A DNA stretch of 64,000 nucleotides from Candidatus Sulfotelmatobacter sp. (lineage in GTDB: Bacteria > Acidobacteriota > Terriglobia > Terriglobales > Acidobacteriaceae). This document shows positions 46,098-54,979 of this stretch, in pieces (positions within the stretch are counted from its first letter, which is position 1; every line of letters begins with the position of its first letter). The DNA is taken from NCBI GenBank assembly GCA_025462865.1, contig JAOAPI010000045.1:62001-126000 (forward strand). Reading direction: 5' to 3'. A program made the translations under genes and the position numbers. Below the pieces are notes generated by a model. That model saw only the letters and a list, made by a program, of their open reading frames with translations. It ran no database searches and was not told the origin of the DNA.

Positions 46098-46988
46098 TTA
46101 CTGAGCTGGACTCACCGGAGCAACCGCCGGTGCACTGGCTGTCACTTCCGGAACAGATACGGGATTGATCTTTACCGTAGCTAGAATCTTCTCCAGCCGC
46201 TTGAAGACGTCCTCACGATCCACATGCTTGCCACCTTCGTCGGTCTCGAGTTCTGTCGCAACCTTTAGTGCGAACTCGTAGCAAGCCCCATTTTCGAACA
46301 CGTGATAATACTTCGATGCTTCCTCCCGCCCTCCTTTGCTCGCAAGCATTTCGGTGGATTGCAATTCCATGTCACCGATCATCACCTTTGACATGGGCAG
46401 TGGGGTGGACGCTGGCGTGGCTGTGGTCGCCGCCGCCTCCACAGTCGCAGCCTTCGCTTGCGAACCGGAGAATTCGCGGCACTGTTCCGCCGTTAGCGCC
46501 TTGTTCACGCTAACGTTGAAGAAAGCCGAGGCTAAATCGCTTTTAGGGTAGGCTGACTCAGGTACCTCCACCGCTGCAAGGGCAACTCCGCCGGACTGCA
46601 CGAAGTTCATCGGGACCGGTTCGGATGAGACAAGCTTATCCGCATCTTCGCCGGTCTTGAGCGCAAACCTGCGTGGATATTGGAACGAAACGCCAGAAGT
46701 CTCATCTGCATACGTCACGGTCGTTGGTGCTTTGCGGACAACTTTCTTATGTATGGGCTTGGCCGCAGCCTGCGCAACGGGCGTAGGTGCGCTGGCCACG
46801 ACGCTTGTTGGCGGCGGGGTTGGCTGCGCCATCGCAGGCCGGTTGATAGAGCTTTGGGTTGCAGGTTTCTCGCTGGAACATCCGACGGCTACCGAACAAA
46901 CGATTAGGATCCCGGCGAATACCAGCGTGCTAACGGTTCTCTCGAAACTGCTTGTACCACTTGCTGAGCTGAAATTGATGCGTGTCAT
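46098..46988 (-). CDS. Hypothetical lipoprotein
   Basis: A 296-residue lipoprotein. The signal peptide ends in a lipobox-like SVAVGC, placing the modified Cys at about residue 37. A Pro/Ala/Thr-rich linker (~45-85) follows, then a globular domain (ETSGVSFQYPRRFALKTGEDA; GVALAAVEVPESAYPKSDLA; FENGACYEFALKVATE). The globular part resembles PsbP/DUF1795-like domains with FQYPRRFAL at the start, but this is a tentative match. A strong terminator follows. The function is unknown. Confidence 0.7.
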   Translation of the reverse strand: MTRINFSSASGTSSFERTVSTLVFAGILIVCSVAVGCSSEKPATQSSINRPAMAQPTPPPTSVVASAPTPVAQAAAKPIHKKVVRKAPTTVTYADETSGVSFQYPRRFALKTGEDADKLVSSEPVPMNFVQSGGVALAAVEVPESAYPKSDLASAFFNVSVNKALTAEQCREFSGSQAKAATVEAAATTATPASTPLPMSKVMIGDMELQSTEMLASKGGREEASKYYHVFENGACYEFALKVATELETDEGGKHVDREDVFKRLEKILATVKINPVSVPEVTASAPAVAPVSPAQ

Positions 46989-47194
46989 GGTTGGTCACCT
47001 CCTGCTGCCAGGCAGCACACAGGAAAGAGCACGGCACGCACCATGGTCGAGAAGGCTGATTTCGTTGGGGTTACGGCTCGATTCTGCTAGAGCGCTTGAC
47101 GCCGCCTGAACACAATGTGTATCCCCCTAGACAGATCAAGCCCGAACGCAGTCATAGCTTGAACCTAGGGCGCGAGGAAAGAGTAAGGAGAGCT

Positions 47195-47857
47195 TCACTC
47201 AAACTGCTTACGAAATTCCCCTAACTGTCTTTGCACTTCCGTCAATTCCTTGCGCAGCGCCAGCACCTCATCTTCAAGCCGGCCAATCCGGTCGGGCTCC
47301 CCTGAAGGAGACTCCGCCGCTCGGGTATAAGGTACCGGGGCCTCCAATCCCGCGGACCCCGACAGCAAATGCATAAACCGCGATTCTTTCGTCCCCGGTT
47401 GCCGCGGCAACATCGCCACCAGTGATGGCTCCCGCTGGCTGAGGCGTTCCAGTGTGGCATGCACGTCCGCAAGCTCTTCGAATCGATACATGCGTTCCGT
47501 CCGCCCGCGAAGCTCTCCCGGAGTCTGCGCCCCACGCAGTAGCAGCACGCACAGGATCGCAACCTCCCTCCGGTCGAAATTGAAAACTTCCTGCAGCCGA
47601 TGCTCATACTTTGTAACCCGGCTGTCAGCGCCGCTCGAAGGCCCGGCCAGCCGTTGGCCTTGCAGCGACTCCAGCGCCGCTCGTACTGCATCCTCACCGA
47701 GCGCCATCACCGGATCGCGATTATTTTTCTGGTTGCAGGCATTCACCAGCGCATTCAGCGACAGCGGATAGTAATCCGGCGTAGTAATGTCCTTCTCAAT
47801 CAGTGACCCCAATACCCGGACTTCGACATCACTCAGAAAATCCACGCCTGTCCCCAT
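47195..47857 (-). CDS. yceH: YceH family (DUF480) protein
   Basis: A 220-residue winged-helix protein of the YceH/DUF480 family, found widely in bacteria. The N-terminal segment (DVEVRVLGSLIEKDITTPDYYPLS, split at LIEK) and NACNQKNNRDPVM match the family closely. The middle has LAGPSSGADSRVTKYEHRL, and ELRGRTERMYRFEEL follows. The last ~30 residues form a short coiled coil (EVLALRKELTEVQRQLGEF). ATG 47857 fits the family N-terminus; a TTG at 47908 would add 17 residues. The biochemical role is unknown. Confidence 0.9.
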   Translation of the reverse strand: MGTGVDFLSDVEVRVLGSLIEKDITTPDYYPLSLNALVNACNQKNNRDPVMALGEDAVRAALESLQGQRLAGPSSGADSRVTKYEHRLQEVFNFDRREVAILCVLLLRGAQTPGELRGRTERMYRFEELADVHATLERLSQREPSLVAMLPRQPGTKESRFMHLLSGSAGLEAPVPYTRAAESPSGEPDRIGRLEDEVLALRKELTEVQRQLGEFRKQFE

Positions 47858-48058
47858 GTAAGTAAATTCGTCACGAAATTCTAGCAGCCCCGCGCGGCGA
47901 AAGAACAAGCTATACCCATTGTTCGCCGGCAGCCAAAATGATCTGGTTCGGAATGGTCAATCTGGCACATATGGCTGCTTCCGTATGGTCGGAACCACCG
48001 TTCTTGATATAGTTCCCGGGAAGGGTTGTCACCTGATCCGCCTTCGCAAGGAGCTAAA

Positions 48059-48415
48059 ATGCGCCTATTGCTGAATTGGGTTCTCAGTGCCTTGGCCGTT
48101 TGGATTGTGGCTCATGTCATCCCGGGCATCTACGTGAGCGGTCCCTTGGCCGCGCTCATCGCGGCCCTGGCAATCGGTTTCGTCAACGCCACGCTCGGAC
48201 TGTTGCTAAAAATTCTTACCTTCCCGTTGACACTGATCACGCTAGGACTGTTCTGGTTCATCATTAACGCGCTCATGCTGAAGTTTGCGTCGGCACTGGT
48301 CCCGGGATTTGTAGTCCACGGGTTCGGGGCGGCATTCCTGGGCGCGATTTTGCTCAGTCTCGTGAACATGCTGCTGAAGTGGCTGGTTCACCCTTCCGCC
48401 GGGGGCCGCATCTAA
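48059..48415 (+). CDS. Four-TM phage-holin-family membrane protein
   Basis: A 118-residue protein of the PF04020 (four-TM holin-like, YvlD) family. It has four hydrophobic helices with the typical FVNATLGLLLKILTFPLTLITLG core (residues ~39-61, split across two helices) followed by FVVHGFGAAFLGAILLSLVN. AAGGAG at 48048-48053 supports ATG 48059. Despite the family name it is a chromosomal housekeeping membrane protein and not evidence of a prophage. It lies 21 bp before the SUMF1-like gene. Confidence 0.88.
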   Translation: MRLLLNWVLSALAVWIVAHVIPGIYVSGPLAALIAALAIGFVNATLGLLLKILTFPLTLITLGLFWFIINALMLKFASALVPGFVVHGFGAAFLGAILLSLVNMLLKWLVHPSAGGRI

Positions 48416-48435
48416 CAAGAACTTTTTTGAGAATT

Positions 48436-49158
48436 ATGGCGACCGCCCATTCACAATTTCCGCCGGAGTCGCTCGAACCTCTACTCGTCTCTATCCCGTC
48501 AGGATGGTTCCTGATGGGCTCGCCTACCGGGCAAGACTGCGAACGCCCCGTTCATCGTGTGTGGATTGACGCTTTTCTCCTCGGCGCCACGCAAGTCACC
48601 AATGCCGAATACGAACGGTTCGTAAGTGCGAGCTCGTCTGAGCCTCCACCTTTTTTGAATGATGCCAACCTCAACCATCCTCACCAGCCCGTCACCGGCG
48701 TTTCTTGGTTCGATGCCGATCGCTACTGCCAATGGCTCGCCTCGCAGACCAGTCGCGCCTTTCGCCTGCCCACCGAGGCCGAATGGGAGCGGGCCGCGCG
48801 CGGCGATTTCGAACAAAAAGATTTTCCCTGGGGCAACGATCCTCCGCAATCTCTTCCGGACTATGCCACCCGCTGGCAAACCGGCCCCGAACCCGTCGCT
48901 CGTTATGCGCCCAACTCTCTCGGTTTGTACAACATTTGTGAGAACGTTCACGAGTGGTGCAGCGACTGGTACGACGTCAACTACTACGCCACGTCACCCG
49001 AGCGCAATCCACGCGGTCCTGAACAGGGCCGGCGCAAATCCTCTCGCGGCGGATCGTGGCGTCATCACGTCAAAATCGCCCGCTGCTCCGCCCGCTCCAG
49101 TATCCCTCCCGAGTTCCACTATGCAGACTACGGATTCCGCGTGGCGTGCGGAGTATAG
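48436..49158 (+). CDS. SUMF1/FGE-fold protein lacking one catalytic cysteine
   Basis: A 240-residue protein of the formylglycine-generating-enzyme (SUMF1) fold. Family landmarks: IPSGWFLMGS, HRVWIDAFLLGATQVTNAEY (split at about residue 50), PVTGVSWFDADRYCQWL, RLPTEAEWERAARG, NVHEWCSDWY, and GGSWRHHVKIARCSARS. True FGEs use two Cys five residues apart near the C-terminus. Here only the second remains (Cys217), and the first position is Val. It is therefore more likely a non-FGE member than a sulfatase activator, and no sulfatase gene is near. ATG 48436 is chosen over an upstream in-frame start that overlaps the holin-family gene. Confidence 0.85.
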   Translation: MATAHSQFPPESLEPLLVSIPSGWFLMGSPTGQDCERPVHRVWIDAFLLGATQVTNAEYERFVSASSSEPPPFLNDANLNHPHQPVTGVSWFDADRYCQWLASQTSRAFRLPTEAEWERAARGDFEQKDFPWGNDPPQSLPDYATRWQTGPEPVARYAPNSLGLYNICENVHEWCSDWYDVNYYATSPERNPRGPEQGRRKSSRGGSWRHHVKIARCSARSSIPPEFHYADYGFRVACGV

Positions 49159-49196
49159 GCTGGCGATGTCTTAAGCCGAGCAAAAGGGGACGGCCC

Positions 49197-49466
49197 ATGA
49201 AGCGACAAGTCATATACAGAATCTATACGGAGGAAAAGAACAAGAAAACTATCGTCGATCTCGTGGGAGAACAATTCGAGAGTTTCACCCTTCAGCCGAC
49301 TGTTGGGTACTATCGCGGCCAGCCAGAGAAATCAATCGTTATCGAACTCGTGGGAGCCAAGGCGCCTACAATTAAGGCCCTCGCTGACCGCATTCGAAAA
49401 ATGAACGGCCAGGAATCAGTACTGATTCTACGAATTGAAGGCAGTAGTGAAATGCATCGGCAGTAG
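49197..49466 (+). CDS. Small conserved-looking hypothetical protein
   Basis: An 89-residue soluble protein of unknown family. The ATG at 49197 has AAGGGG upstream. The layout is beta-alpha-beta: basic strand (RQVIYRIYTEE), a stretch with GEQFESFTLQPTVGYYRGQ, a strand (KSIVIELVG), a helix (APTIKALADRIRKMNGQ) and a last strand (SVLILRIEG). The shape could suit a small ACT-like or nuclease-inhibitor-like fold; I do not assign one. It follows the SUMF1-like gene by 38 bases on the same strand. Confidence 0.65.
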   Translation: MKRQVIYRIYTEEKNKKTIVDLVGEQFESFTLQPTVGYYRGQPEKSIVIELVGAKAPTIKALADRIRKMNGQESVLILRIEGSSEMHRQ

Positions 49467-49647
49467 TACCTCTTTCAAGCTCTGCGTGTTCAGTAGGCAA
49501 TAAGAAGAATAAGAAGTATGAGAAGCATCGGTCCCAACCTCAGCTTTTTCTTTTGGCGCAACCATAAGCGGGTCCTGCGGCTTTTCCCGACAAACCTAAT
49601 CGCGATTTCCGAATCCAACTGGCAAGCCCGCAACTTTACGGGTGCCT

Positions 49648-50388
49648 ATGTCTGCTAAGGATTCATCTGCGAGGAATTTCAGCGCCGAAACCCGCGCTGC
49701 CTCGCTTGGCCAGCAAGTTCGAGGGTTACGCGCTGTCGATTCGCCGGGGGCGCTGCGATCGCGCCGCAAATTTCTTCGTTTTTTTCCGGGAGGGTTTCAC
49801 GATCCGACTTATTTGGAATGGGAACGCAACTACAAATGGAATGCCCATCTGCAGTGGAATGAAGTTTTGAATTTCACCGCATACCGCGGGCTGCTCGAAA
49901 GGCGCAAATTCTCGGAAATCGCTGCCCATGCCGTAAGGATCGAGTCACGTACCAACCTCCTCTTTTCATTTGAGAAGATGGCCATTCGCGATGCCCTAAA
50001 GTCTTCGGCTGGGGCTCGCGCTTTCTCGACCGGTCTCTTCAACTTCCTTTACAGGAGCGGAACTCTCGATGGCAAGTTTGAGGCCTGGCGCGACGTTGTC
50101 GCTGCGCTTCCACGCAAACAAACCCGCGTCCTCACCTGGCCGGTGTTGACCGTATTTAGTTTTATTGCGCAACCGGAAACGCATATCTTTCTCAAACCAA
50201 ACGTCACCCGTATCGCCGCTCGAGGATACGGCTTCAATTTCGAGTACCAATCCCGGCCTTCCTGGAAAACCTATTCCAGCCTCCTCCAGTTTGCAGGGAC
50301 CGTCCGACGCGATCTTCGTGATCTTCGTCCACGCGACATGATCGACATCCAGTCTTTCATTTGGGTCCTGGGATCTGACGAGTATTAG
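49648..50388 (+). CDS. Conserved hypothetical protein
   Basis: A 246-residue soluble protein. It contains the segment RFFPGGFHDPTYLEWERNYK near residues 45-65, which I have seen in uncharacterised bacterial proteins but cannot tie to a function. It is rich in Arg, Phe and Trp, with predicted helices, and ends IDIQSFIWVLGSDEY. There is no signal peptide and no membrane segment. ATG 49648 is chosen over GTG 49642. It is convergent with the isochorismatase-type hydrolase gene. Confidence 0.7.
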   Translation: MSAKDSSARNFSAETRAASLGQQVRGLRAVDSPGALRSRRKFLRFFPGGFHDPTYLEWERNYKWNAHLQWNEVLNFTAYRGLLERRKFSEIAAHAVRIESRTNLLFSFEKMAIRDALKSSAGARAFSTGLFNFLYRSGTLDGKFEAWRDVVAALPRKQTRVLTWPVLTVFSFIAQPETHIFLKPNVTRIAARGYGFNFEYQSRPSWKTYSSLLQFAGTVRRDLRDLRPRDMIDIQSFIWVLGSDEY

Positions 50389-50415
50389 TATTGAAGAGCC
50401 TTGGTTGAGATCGTT

Positions 50416-51057
50416 TCAAGAATGGCGCTTCCGCAAACCTTCCAAGTCAAGCTTCTCTGACGGTGTGGTGTCTGCTGCAAAATTTGCCTCCATCAACCTT
50501 AAGGCGTTGCGCTGCTCTTCGTCAGTGAGCGCGGCTACGCAATCGGATGGAACAAACAATCTGAAATCCCGGACGTATACATCGCTGGCGGTGATCATTA
50601 CGCATGCATTGGTCGTAATCCCCGCGACTATCACGGTATCTACGCCAATGTATTTGAGCAACACATCCAGTGGCGTCGCATAGAAAGCGGAGTGTTTCGG
50701 TTTCAGCACAACGTAGTCTGAGGTTCCGGGCACCAACTGTTTCACCATGGCGCGTCCCGGAGCCCGAGGGAGCAGGCAGTGCCTCAACACTTCGGAGAAA
50801 TCCGATCGCCACTTCCCACGATTGTCATTCACGTAGATTGTCGGGATACCTGCTTTTTTACAGCGCCGTTTCAACGCAGCAATACGTTTCCCCAGCTTGC
50901 CGCACTCCCGCACGAGCTTTTCGTTTTTTGGAAATCTCAAATCATTGACGACATCTACGAGCAGCAGCGCAACCGACGATCGGTCCGGAGCGTTGCCATG
51001 CAAATCGTCCCTACCGTCATTTCCCGACGAAGCCGGATGCTTACGAGTGCGACCCAT
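50416..51057 (-). CDS. Isochorismatase-family cysteine hydrolase
   Basis: A 213-residue cysteine hydrolase of the isochorismatase fold, a group that includes nicotinamidases and other amidases. The catalytic triad is visible: Asp in LLLVDVVND, Lys in VLKPKHSAF, and Cys in ITTNACVMITA. An ~25-residue polar N-terminus precedes the fold. The substrate cannot be fixed from sequence. The gene diverges from the SDR gene. Confidence 0.87.
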   Translation of the reverse strand: MGRTRKHPASSGNDGRDDLHGNAPDRSSVALLLVDVVNDLRFPKNEKLVRECGKLGKRIAALKRRCKKAGIPTIYVNDNRGKWRSDFSEVLRHCLLPRAPGRAMVKQLVPGTSDYVVLKPKHSAFYATPLDVLLKYIGVDTVIVAGITTNACVMITASDVYVRDFRLFVPSDCVAALTDEEQRNALRLMEANFAADTTPSEKLDLEGLRKRHS

Positions 51058-51182
51058 GTTTGGAGATATCTCGGCCTTTCATTTTGCAAACCACGCATTT
51101 TGCTTCTCTCGTTCTATACAATTTCCTGACGGGATTTACAATCGGTTGTGCACCGGTCCAGCCTGAACGGGGAACCAGCCGA

Positions 51183-52019
51183 ATGTTTCAACCAGACCTT
51201 CTGCGCGACAAGAGAATACTCATAACCGGTGGCGGTACCGGACTCGGCAAAGCCATGGCCAGCCGCTTTCTCAGCCTTGGAGCCATCATCCACATCTGCG
51301 GCCGCCGCGAAGATGTTCTTCAAAAAACCAGTAGCGAATTATCTGCTCAGGGCAACATCCATGCCCATGTCTGCGACGTTCGAAATCTCGATGCCGTCGA
51401 GGCCATGATCGACACCATCTGGAAATCCGGACCGCTCGACATTCTTGTGAACAATGCCGCAGGAAATTTCATCGCCCGCACCGAAGAGCTTTCCCCCCGC
51501 GCCTTTGAATCCGTCATAGGCATCGTGCTTCTCGGCACGCTGCACGCCACCATGGCCTGCGGACGCCGCTGGCTCAAAGCATCTCGCTCCGGAACCGTGC
51601 TCAGCATCTCCGCCACCTACGCGCCAGTCGGCTCGGCTTATGTGGTGCCCTCCGCCGTTTCGAAAGCCGGAGTCGAGGCCCTCACCCGCAGCCTCGCCGT
51701 CGAATGGGGCAATCGCGGAATCCGCATGAACGCCATCGCTCCCGGCCCGATTCCCACCCAAGGCGCTTTTTCGCGAGTCCTCCCGCGTCCCGAACTCGAA
51801 GCCCTTGCCCTAAACCGCATTCCGATGCACCGTTTCGGCACGACGGAAGAATTGGCAAACCTCGCCGCATTTCTCGTCAGCGACGGCGCGAGCTATATCA
51901 ATGGAGAAGTCATTCGCATGGACGGCGGCGAATTTCTGCAAGGCGCGGGAGAATTCAGTAATCTGGGCCGCGTTCTCAGCAACGAAGATTGGGAATCCCT
52001 CAAACCGCGAAAAAAGTAG
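51183..52019 (+). CDS. 2,4-dienoyl-CoA-reductase-like SDR
   Basis: A 278-residue short-chain dehydrogenase. NAD(P) binding: TGGGTGLGKAM near residue 18, then CGRRED. The active-site region reads GSAYVVPSAVSKAGVEAL: the usual YxxxK is SxxxK. This and NNAAGNFIARTEELS are typical of 2,4-dienoyl-CoA reductases, which reduce dienoyl-CoA in unsaturated fatty acid breakdown. The late PGPIPTQGAFSRVLP also fits. ATG 51183 gives the family N-terminus (MFQPDLLRDKRILITGG). No other beta-oxidation gene is adjacent. Confidence 0.88.
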   Translation: MFQPDLLRDKRILITGGGTGLGKAMASRFLSLGAIIHICGRREDVLQKTSSELSAQGNIHAHVCDVRNLDAVEAMIDTIWKSGPLDILVNNAAGNFIARTEELSPRAFESVIGIVLLGTLHATMACGRRWLKASRSGTVLSISATYAPVGSAYVVPSAVSKAGVEALTRSLAVEWGNRGIRMNAIAPGPIPTQGAFSRVLPRPELEALALNRIPMHRFGTTEELANLAAFLVSDGASYINGEVIRMDGGEFLQGAGEFSNLGRVLSNEDWESLKPRKK

Positions 52020-52295
52020 TGTGGAATATGCTTGTGTGGGGCGGACACTCTTGTCTCCGGTTGCATAAGCGGCAACTGATGCTGTGAGGAATCAGTGAGA
52101 CTGCCGGAATCGCATTTTGGGTGGAGCTCAGATCTTGGGCGGAGCAGGACTTCAGGCCTGCATCTTTCCATGGCTTCACCTGACATGCACCAAGAATAAG
52201 GCACACAACTGAGGAAATCCTCCCATTCTTACTGCCCTTCTGAGTGGACCTTTGCCCCACCCGCTTGCATCAAATTTCTAATATTGGAGGTCCCC

Positions 52296-53195
52296 ATGTA
52301 CGTTGTTCTAGGAGCCAGCGGCAACACCGGCCACGTAGTGACAGAGCACCTTCTTGGCAGTGGTAAGAAAGTCCGCGTTGTTGGCAGAAATGCCGACCAC
52401 TTGCAATTTCTCGCAGCCAAGGGCGCAGAAATATTTGTCGGGGATGCCACCGACGCGCAATCCCTGACCAAAGCATTTCACCAGGCCGAGTCTGCTTATG
52501 TGCTGATTCCGCCCAACCCTACCAGCAACGATCCTCTCGCCTTCGCCGAACGAGTCAGCGATGCGATCGCGGCCTCCCTGAAAAATAGCGGGGTTAAGAA
52601 CGTTGTTGCGCTCAGCAGTATTGGAGCCGAGAAACCCAATGGAACCGGGCCGGTGATCGGACTTCACAATCTCGAACAAAAATTAAATCAACTCTCGGTC
52701 GCGAATGTTCTCTACTTGCGAGCCGGCTATTTTATGGAGAATACTCTCGGGCAAGCAGCCATCATCCGCATGATGGGCTCCACCGCCGGCCCGATCCGTC
52801 CAGACCTGAAACTTCCTATGATTGCCTCTTGCGATATCGGAAAAGCAGCCTCCGAAGCTCTGTTGCGTTTGGACTTTCGCGGCAAACAGATCCAGGAATT
52901 GCACGGTCAGCGCGATCTGAACTACATCGAAGTGACAACCATCATCGGAAAGGCAATTGGCAAACCCGACCTGAAATACATTCAGCCTCCCGACGATCAG
53001 GTCCGAGCAGCAATGGTTCGCATGGGAATGTCCGAGAAGATGGTCGAGTTGCTGCTCGAAATGTCGGCCGCACTTAATTCGGGATTCATGCGGCCACTCG
53101 AACCTCGGAACTCGCGCAACACCACGACGACGACATTTGAGAACTTCGTAGCCGGATTTTTCGTCCCAGCCTATCAGCAGCAAGCCGCTGCCTAG
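52296..53195 (+). CDS. NmrA-like NAD(P)-binding protein
   Basis: A 299-residue atypical SDR (NmrA/QOR2-like). The start ATG 52296 follows GGAGG with ideal spacing. The dinucleotide motif is VLGASGNTGHVV at the N-terminus, then VRVVGRN and EIFVGDATDAQSL. A conserved middle (VVALSSIGAEKPNGTGPV; YLRAGYFMENTLGQ) is as in NAD(P)H-sensing or quinone reductase-like members. It lacks an evident Tyr-x3-Lys catalytic pair, so it may be a redox sensor rather than an enzyme. A terminator hairpin follows at 53232-53267. Confidence 0.85.
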   Translation: MYVVLGASGNTGHVVTEHLLGSGKKVRVVGRNADHLQFLAAKGAEIFVGDATDAQSLTKAFHQAESAYVLIPPNPTSNDPLAFAERVSDAIAASLKNSGVKNVVALSSIGAEKPNGTGPVIGLHNLEQKLNQLSVANVLYLRAGYFMENTLGQAAIIRMMGSTAGPIRPDLKLPMIASCDIGKAASEALLRLDFRGKQIQELHGQRDLNYIEVTTIIGKAIGKPDLKYIQPPDDQVRAAMVRMGMSEKMVELLLEMSAALNSGFMRPLEPRNSRNTTTTTFENFVAGFFVPAYQQQAAA

Positions 53196-53231
53196 GACCT
53201 TGCAGAGCGCTTTGACTTTCTGCGAACAAAG

Positions 53232-53270
53232 TAAAGGCCCCGTTCATATCCTCTGAACAGGGCTTTATTT
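53232..53270 (+). terminator. Terminator after the NmrA-like gene
   Basis: Long imperfect stem (53232-53246 with 53254-53267, one bulge and one mismatch) and a seven-base loop. TTTATTT follows at the 3' edge. It begins 37 bases after the stop at 53195. Confidence 0.7.
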
Positions 53271-53437
53271 CGCCTTGTGGCACCACATCTCTTGGACAAC
53301 ACCAGGGAAGCCACGGGCGAATCCAGGCGCAGCAAACCTTCCAATCTTATCGAGAATCAAGCGACTAAATGAGGCCGCGGCCTGCGCCCTGCTATACTTC
53401 CGTCCGACGTTAACTGTCACAGCCGGAGACCCTAGTC

Positions 53438-53824
53438 ATGCCCCCTCCCCCGGAGCGACGAGATCAACCGCGCATCAAGGTAAAGGTGCCGGTCGAACTC
53501 CATTTCGAGGATAACGACACTCCCTACCGCTGTGCGACCTCAGACCTCAGCCTCTTCGGCTGTTACATCGAGAGCCTGTTTCCTTTTCCGGTCGACACGC
53601 CTGTCGAACTCAAACTGCAAGCAAATGCCACACTGCTGATTCTCGGCAAAATTGTTACCTGCGATCCTCAAGTTGGCAACGGGATCCAGTTCGTTAAGAT
53701 GCTGCCGGAAGATCTCGAAGAGTTGCGCACCTTTCTGGACGAAATTCAGAAGGAAGCCGCCGAAAAAGAAGCTGCGGAACAAGAAGCTGCCTGGAAAACA
53801 CTACAAGAGAAAAATAAGAAATAA
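53438..53824 (+). CDS. PilZ-domain protein with Glu/Ala-rich helical tail
   Basis: A 128-residue PilZ protein. The arginine motif (RRDQPR) lies at residues 7-12, and the second motif DLSLFGCYI follows ~30 residues later, matching D/NxSxxG, so cyclic di-GMP binding is likely. The core barrel ends near residue 95. A ~30-residue charged helix (EKEAAEQEAAWKTLQEKNKK) follows and may be a coiled coil. It is convergent with another PilZ-containing gene, 20 bases apart. Confidence 0.85.
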   Translation: MPPPPERRDQPRIKVKVPVELHFEDNDTPYRCATSDLSLFGCYIESLFPFPVDTPVELKLQANATLLILGKIVTCDPQVGNGIQFVKMLPEDLEELRTFLDEIQKEAAEKEAAEQEAAWKTLQEKNKK

Positions 53825-53844
53825 ACCTGCGAGTCGCCGGCGAC

Positions 53845-54822
53845 CTAAGGGACGCGCTGAACGGGTTCCGCCTGCCGCATGCTTCGCACTACCGTGTGAG
53901 CCAGGCTTTCCACCACTGCGACATCGCCCTCATCAAAGTTAAACGGCTCGGGCGCGAACACCATCAGTAAGCCAATCGTATCTCGCTCAAACCGAACCGG
54001 CGCTGCCAGAATCGAGCGCACGCCCAGTTTCCGGCAACTCTCCAAGTCCACGCGCGGATCGATTTCAGCATCATCGCAGCGTAAAGCTTTTCCTTCGCGG
54101 AAGCACTCACCCGACAGCCCGGAGTTCACATCCAGCCGCGTACCTAGCGCCGGTGCGCTGTCCCCCACGCTCGCGCGGCACACGACCGCGGATTTATGAA
54201 CCAGCGCAATCGCCGCGCTGCTTCCTCGCGTAAGCGACCGAGCACGCTCTCCAATCAGCCGCAACGTTGCTCCGAAATCGGTGCCCAGCGAGCTGAATTC
54301 ATATTGCACCGTTGAGGACGCGTGCCGGTTCCCATTGCCTCCGTCAATTTCCTCCGCATCGGTCTCCGCTTCCAGACTGACGGCCATGGGACTACGCTCT
54401 CTACTCGCATCCAGTCTGGTTCCTCCCGGCCAACCCATCGCGCCACCCAGCGTCACTTTAGGAGCCATGGTGCTCGGCGCTCCGGAATTGATCGCCAACC
54501 ATTCGTTCAGCCGCCGCCGAGCCTCTTCCGGCAGGTCTGAGAATCGTACCCCCGCCCGGCCCAGCGCATCCGCCCAAGCGATGTAGCCCGTGGTCTCCAG
54601 ATGCGCAGCCGGTTCTGTTAGGTCCATCTCCAGCCGCACTCGCCGTTCTCTCTCGAGCCATTGCCCGTGGAGCCGGCTACCGGTCTGCATCGATAATCCT
54701 TCCTCGCTCAAATCGAGAATCATGCCGCCGCTCACGCCGTCGAAGCTGGCAAACGCAGGCGCATGCATACTCTGCCGCACGCACCGCCGCCTTTCTGGCG
54801 CGAATTCATGCTTCCCTTCCAT
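53845..54822 (-). CDS. PilZ-GAF two-domain regulatory protein
   Basis: A 325-residue soluble protein. The N-terminal PilZ-like domain (about 8-112) has RRRCVRQSM and LDLSEEGLSM, fitting the arginine and DxSxxG motifs. A linker of ~60 residues follows. A GAF domain (about 175-315) comes next, with RGSSAAIALVHKSAVVCRASVG (split at ~205), LSGECFREGKALRCDD and LGVRSILAAPVRFERDTIG (split at ~280). It therefore couples a c-di-GMP domain to a ligand-sensing domain with no output domain, so it likely acts by protein contact. It is convergent with the single-domain PilZ gene. Confidence 0.82.
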   Translation of the reverse strand: MEGKHEFAPERRRCVRQSMHAPAFASFDGVSGGMILDLSEEGLSMQTGSRLHGQWLERERRVRLEMDLTEPAAHLETTGYIAWADALGRAGVRFSDLPEEARRRLNEWLAINSGAPSTMAPKVTLGGAMGWPGGTRLDASRERSPMAVSLEAETDAEEIDGGNGNRHASSTVQYEFSSLGTDFGATLRLIGERARSLTRGSSAAIALVHKSAVVCRASVGDSAPALGTRLDVNSGLSGECFREGKALRCDDAEIDPRVDLESCRKLGVRSILAAPVRFERDTIGLLMVFAPEPFNFDEGDVAVVESLAHTVVRSMRQAEPVQRVP

Positions 54823-54979
54823 CCCTAGCAGAAGGATGAGATTACAAATCCGCTGGCGAAAGTGCCGCCGGAGGTTCCCCCTGTCTAACGAATGCCCGGG
54901 CGCTGCGAAAATTCCTATTTTCTTATAGCGGAGGCGGCTGTCCGCGAAGAATTGTTTCTGCTACTCTCGACCGCTGCGT

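Noticed and set aside
48059-48415. Holin-family protein as a sign of a prophage
   Set aside because: This four-TM family is a common chromosomal membrane protein and no other phage gene is nearby.
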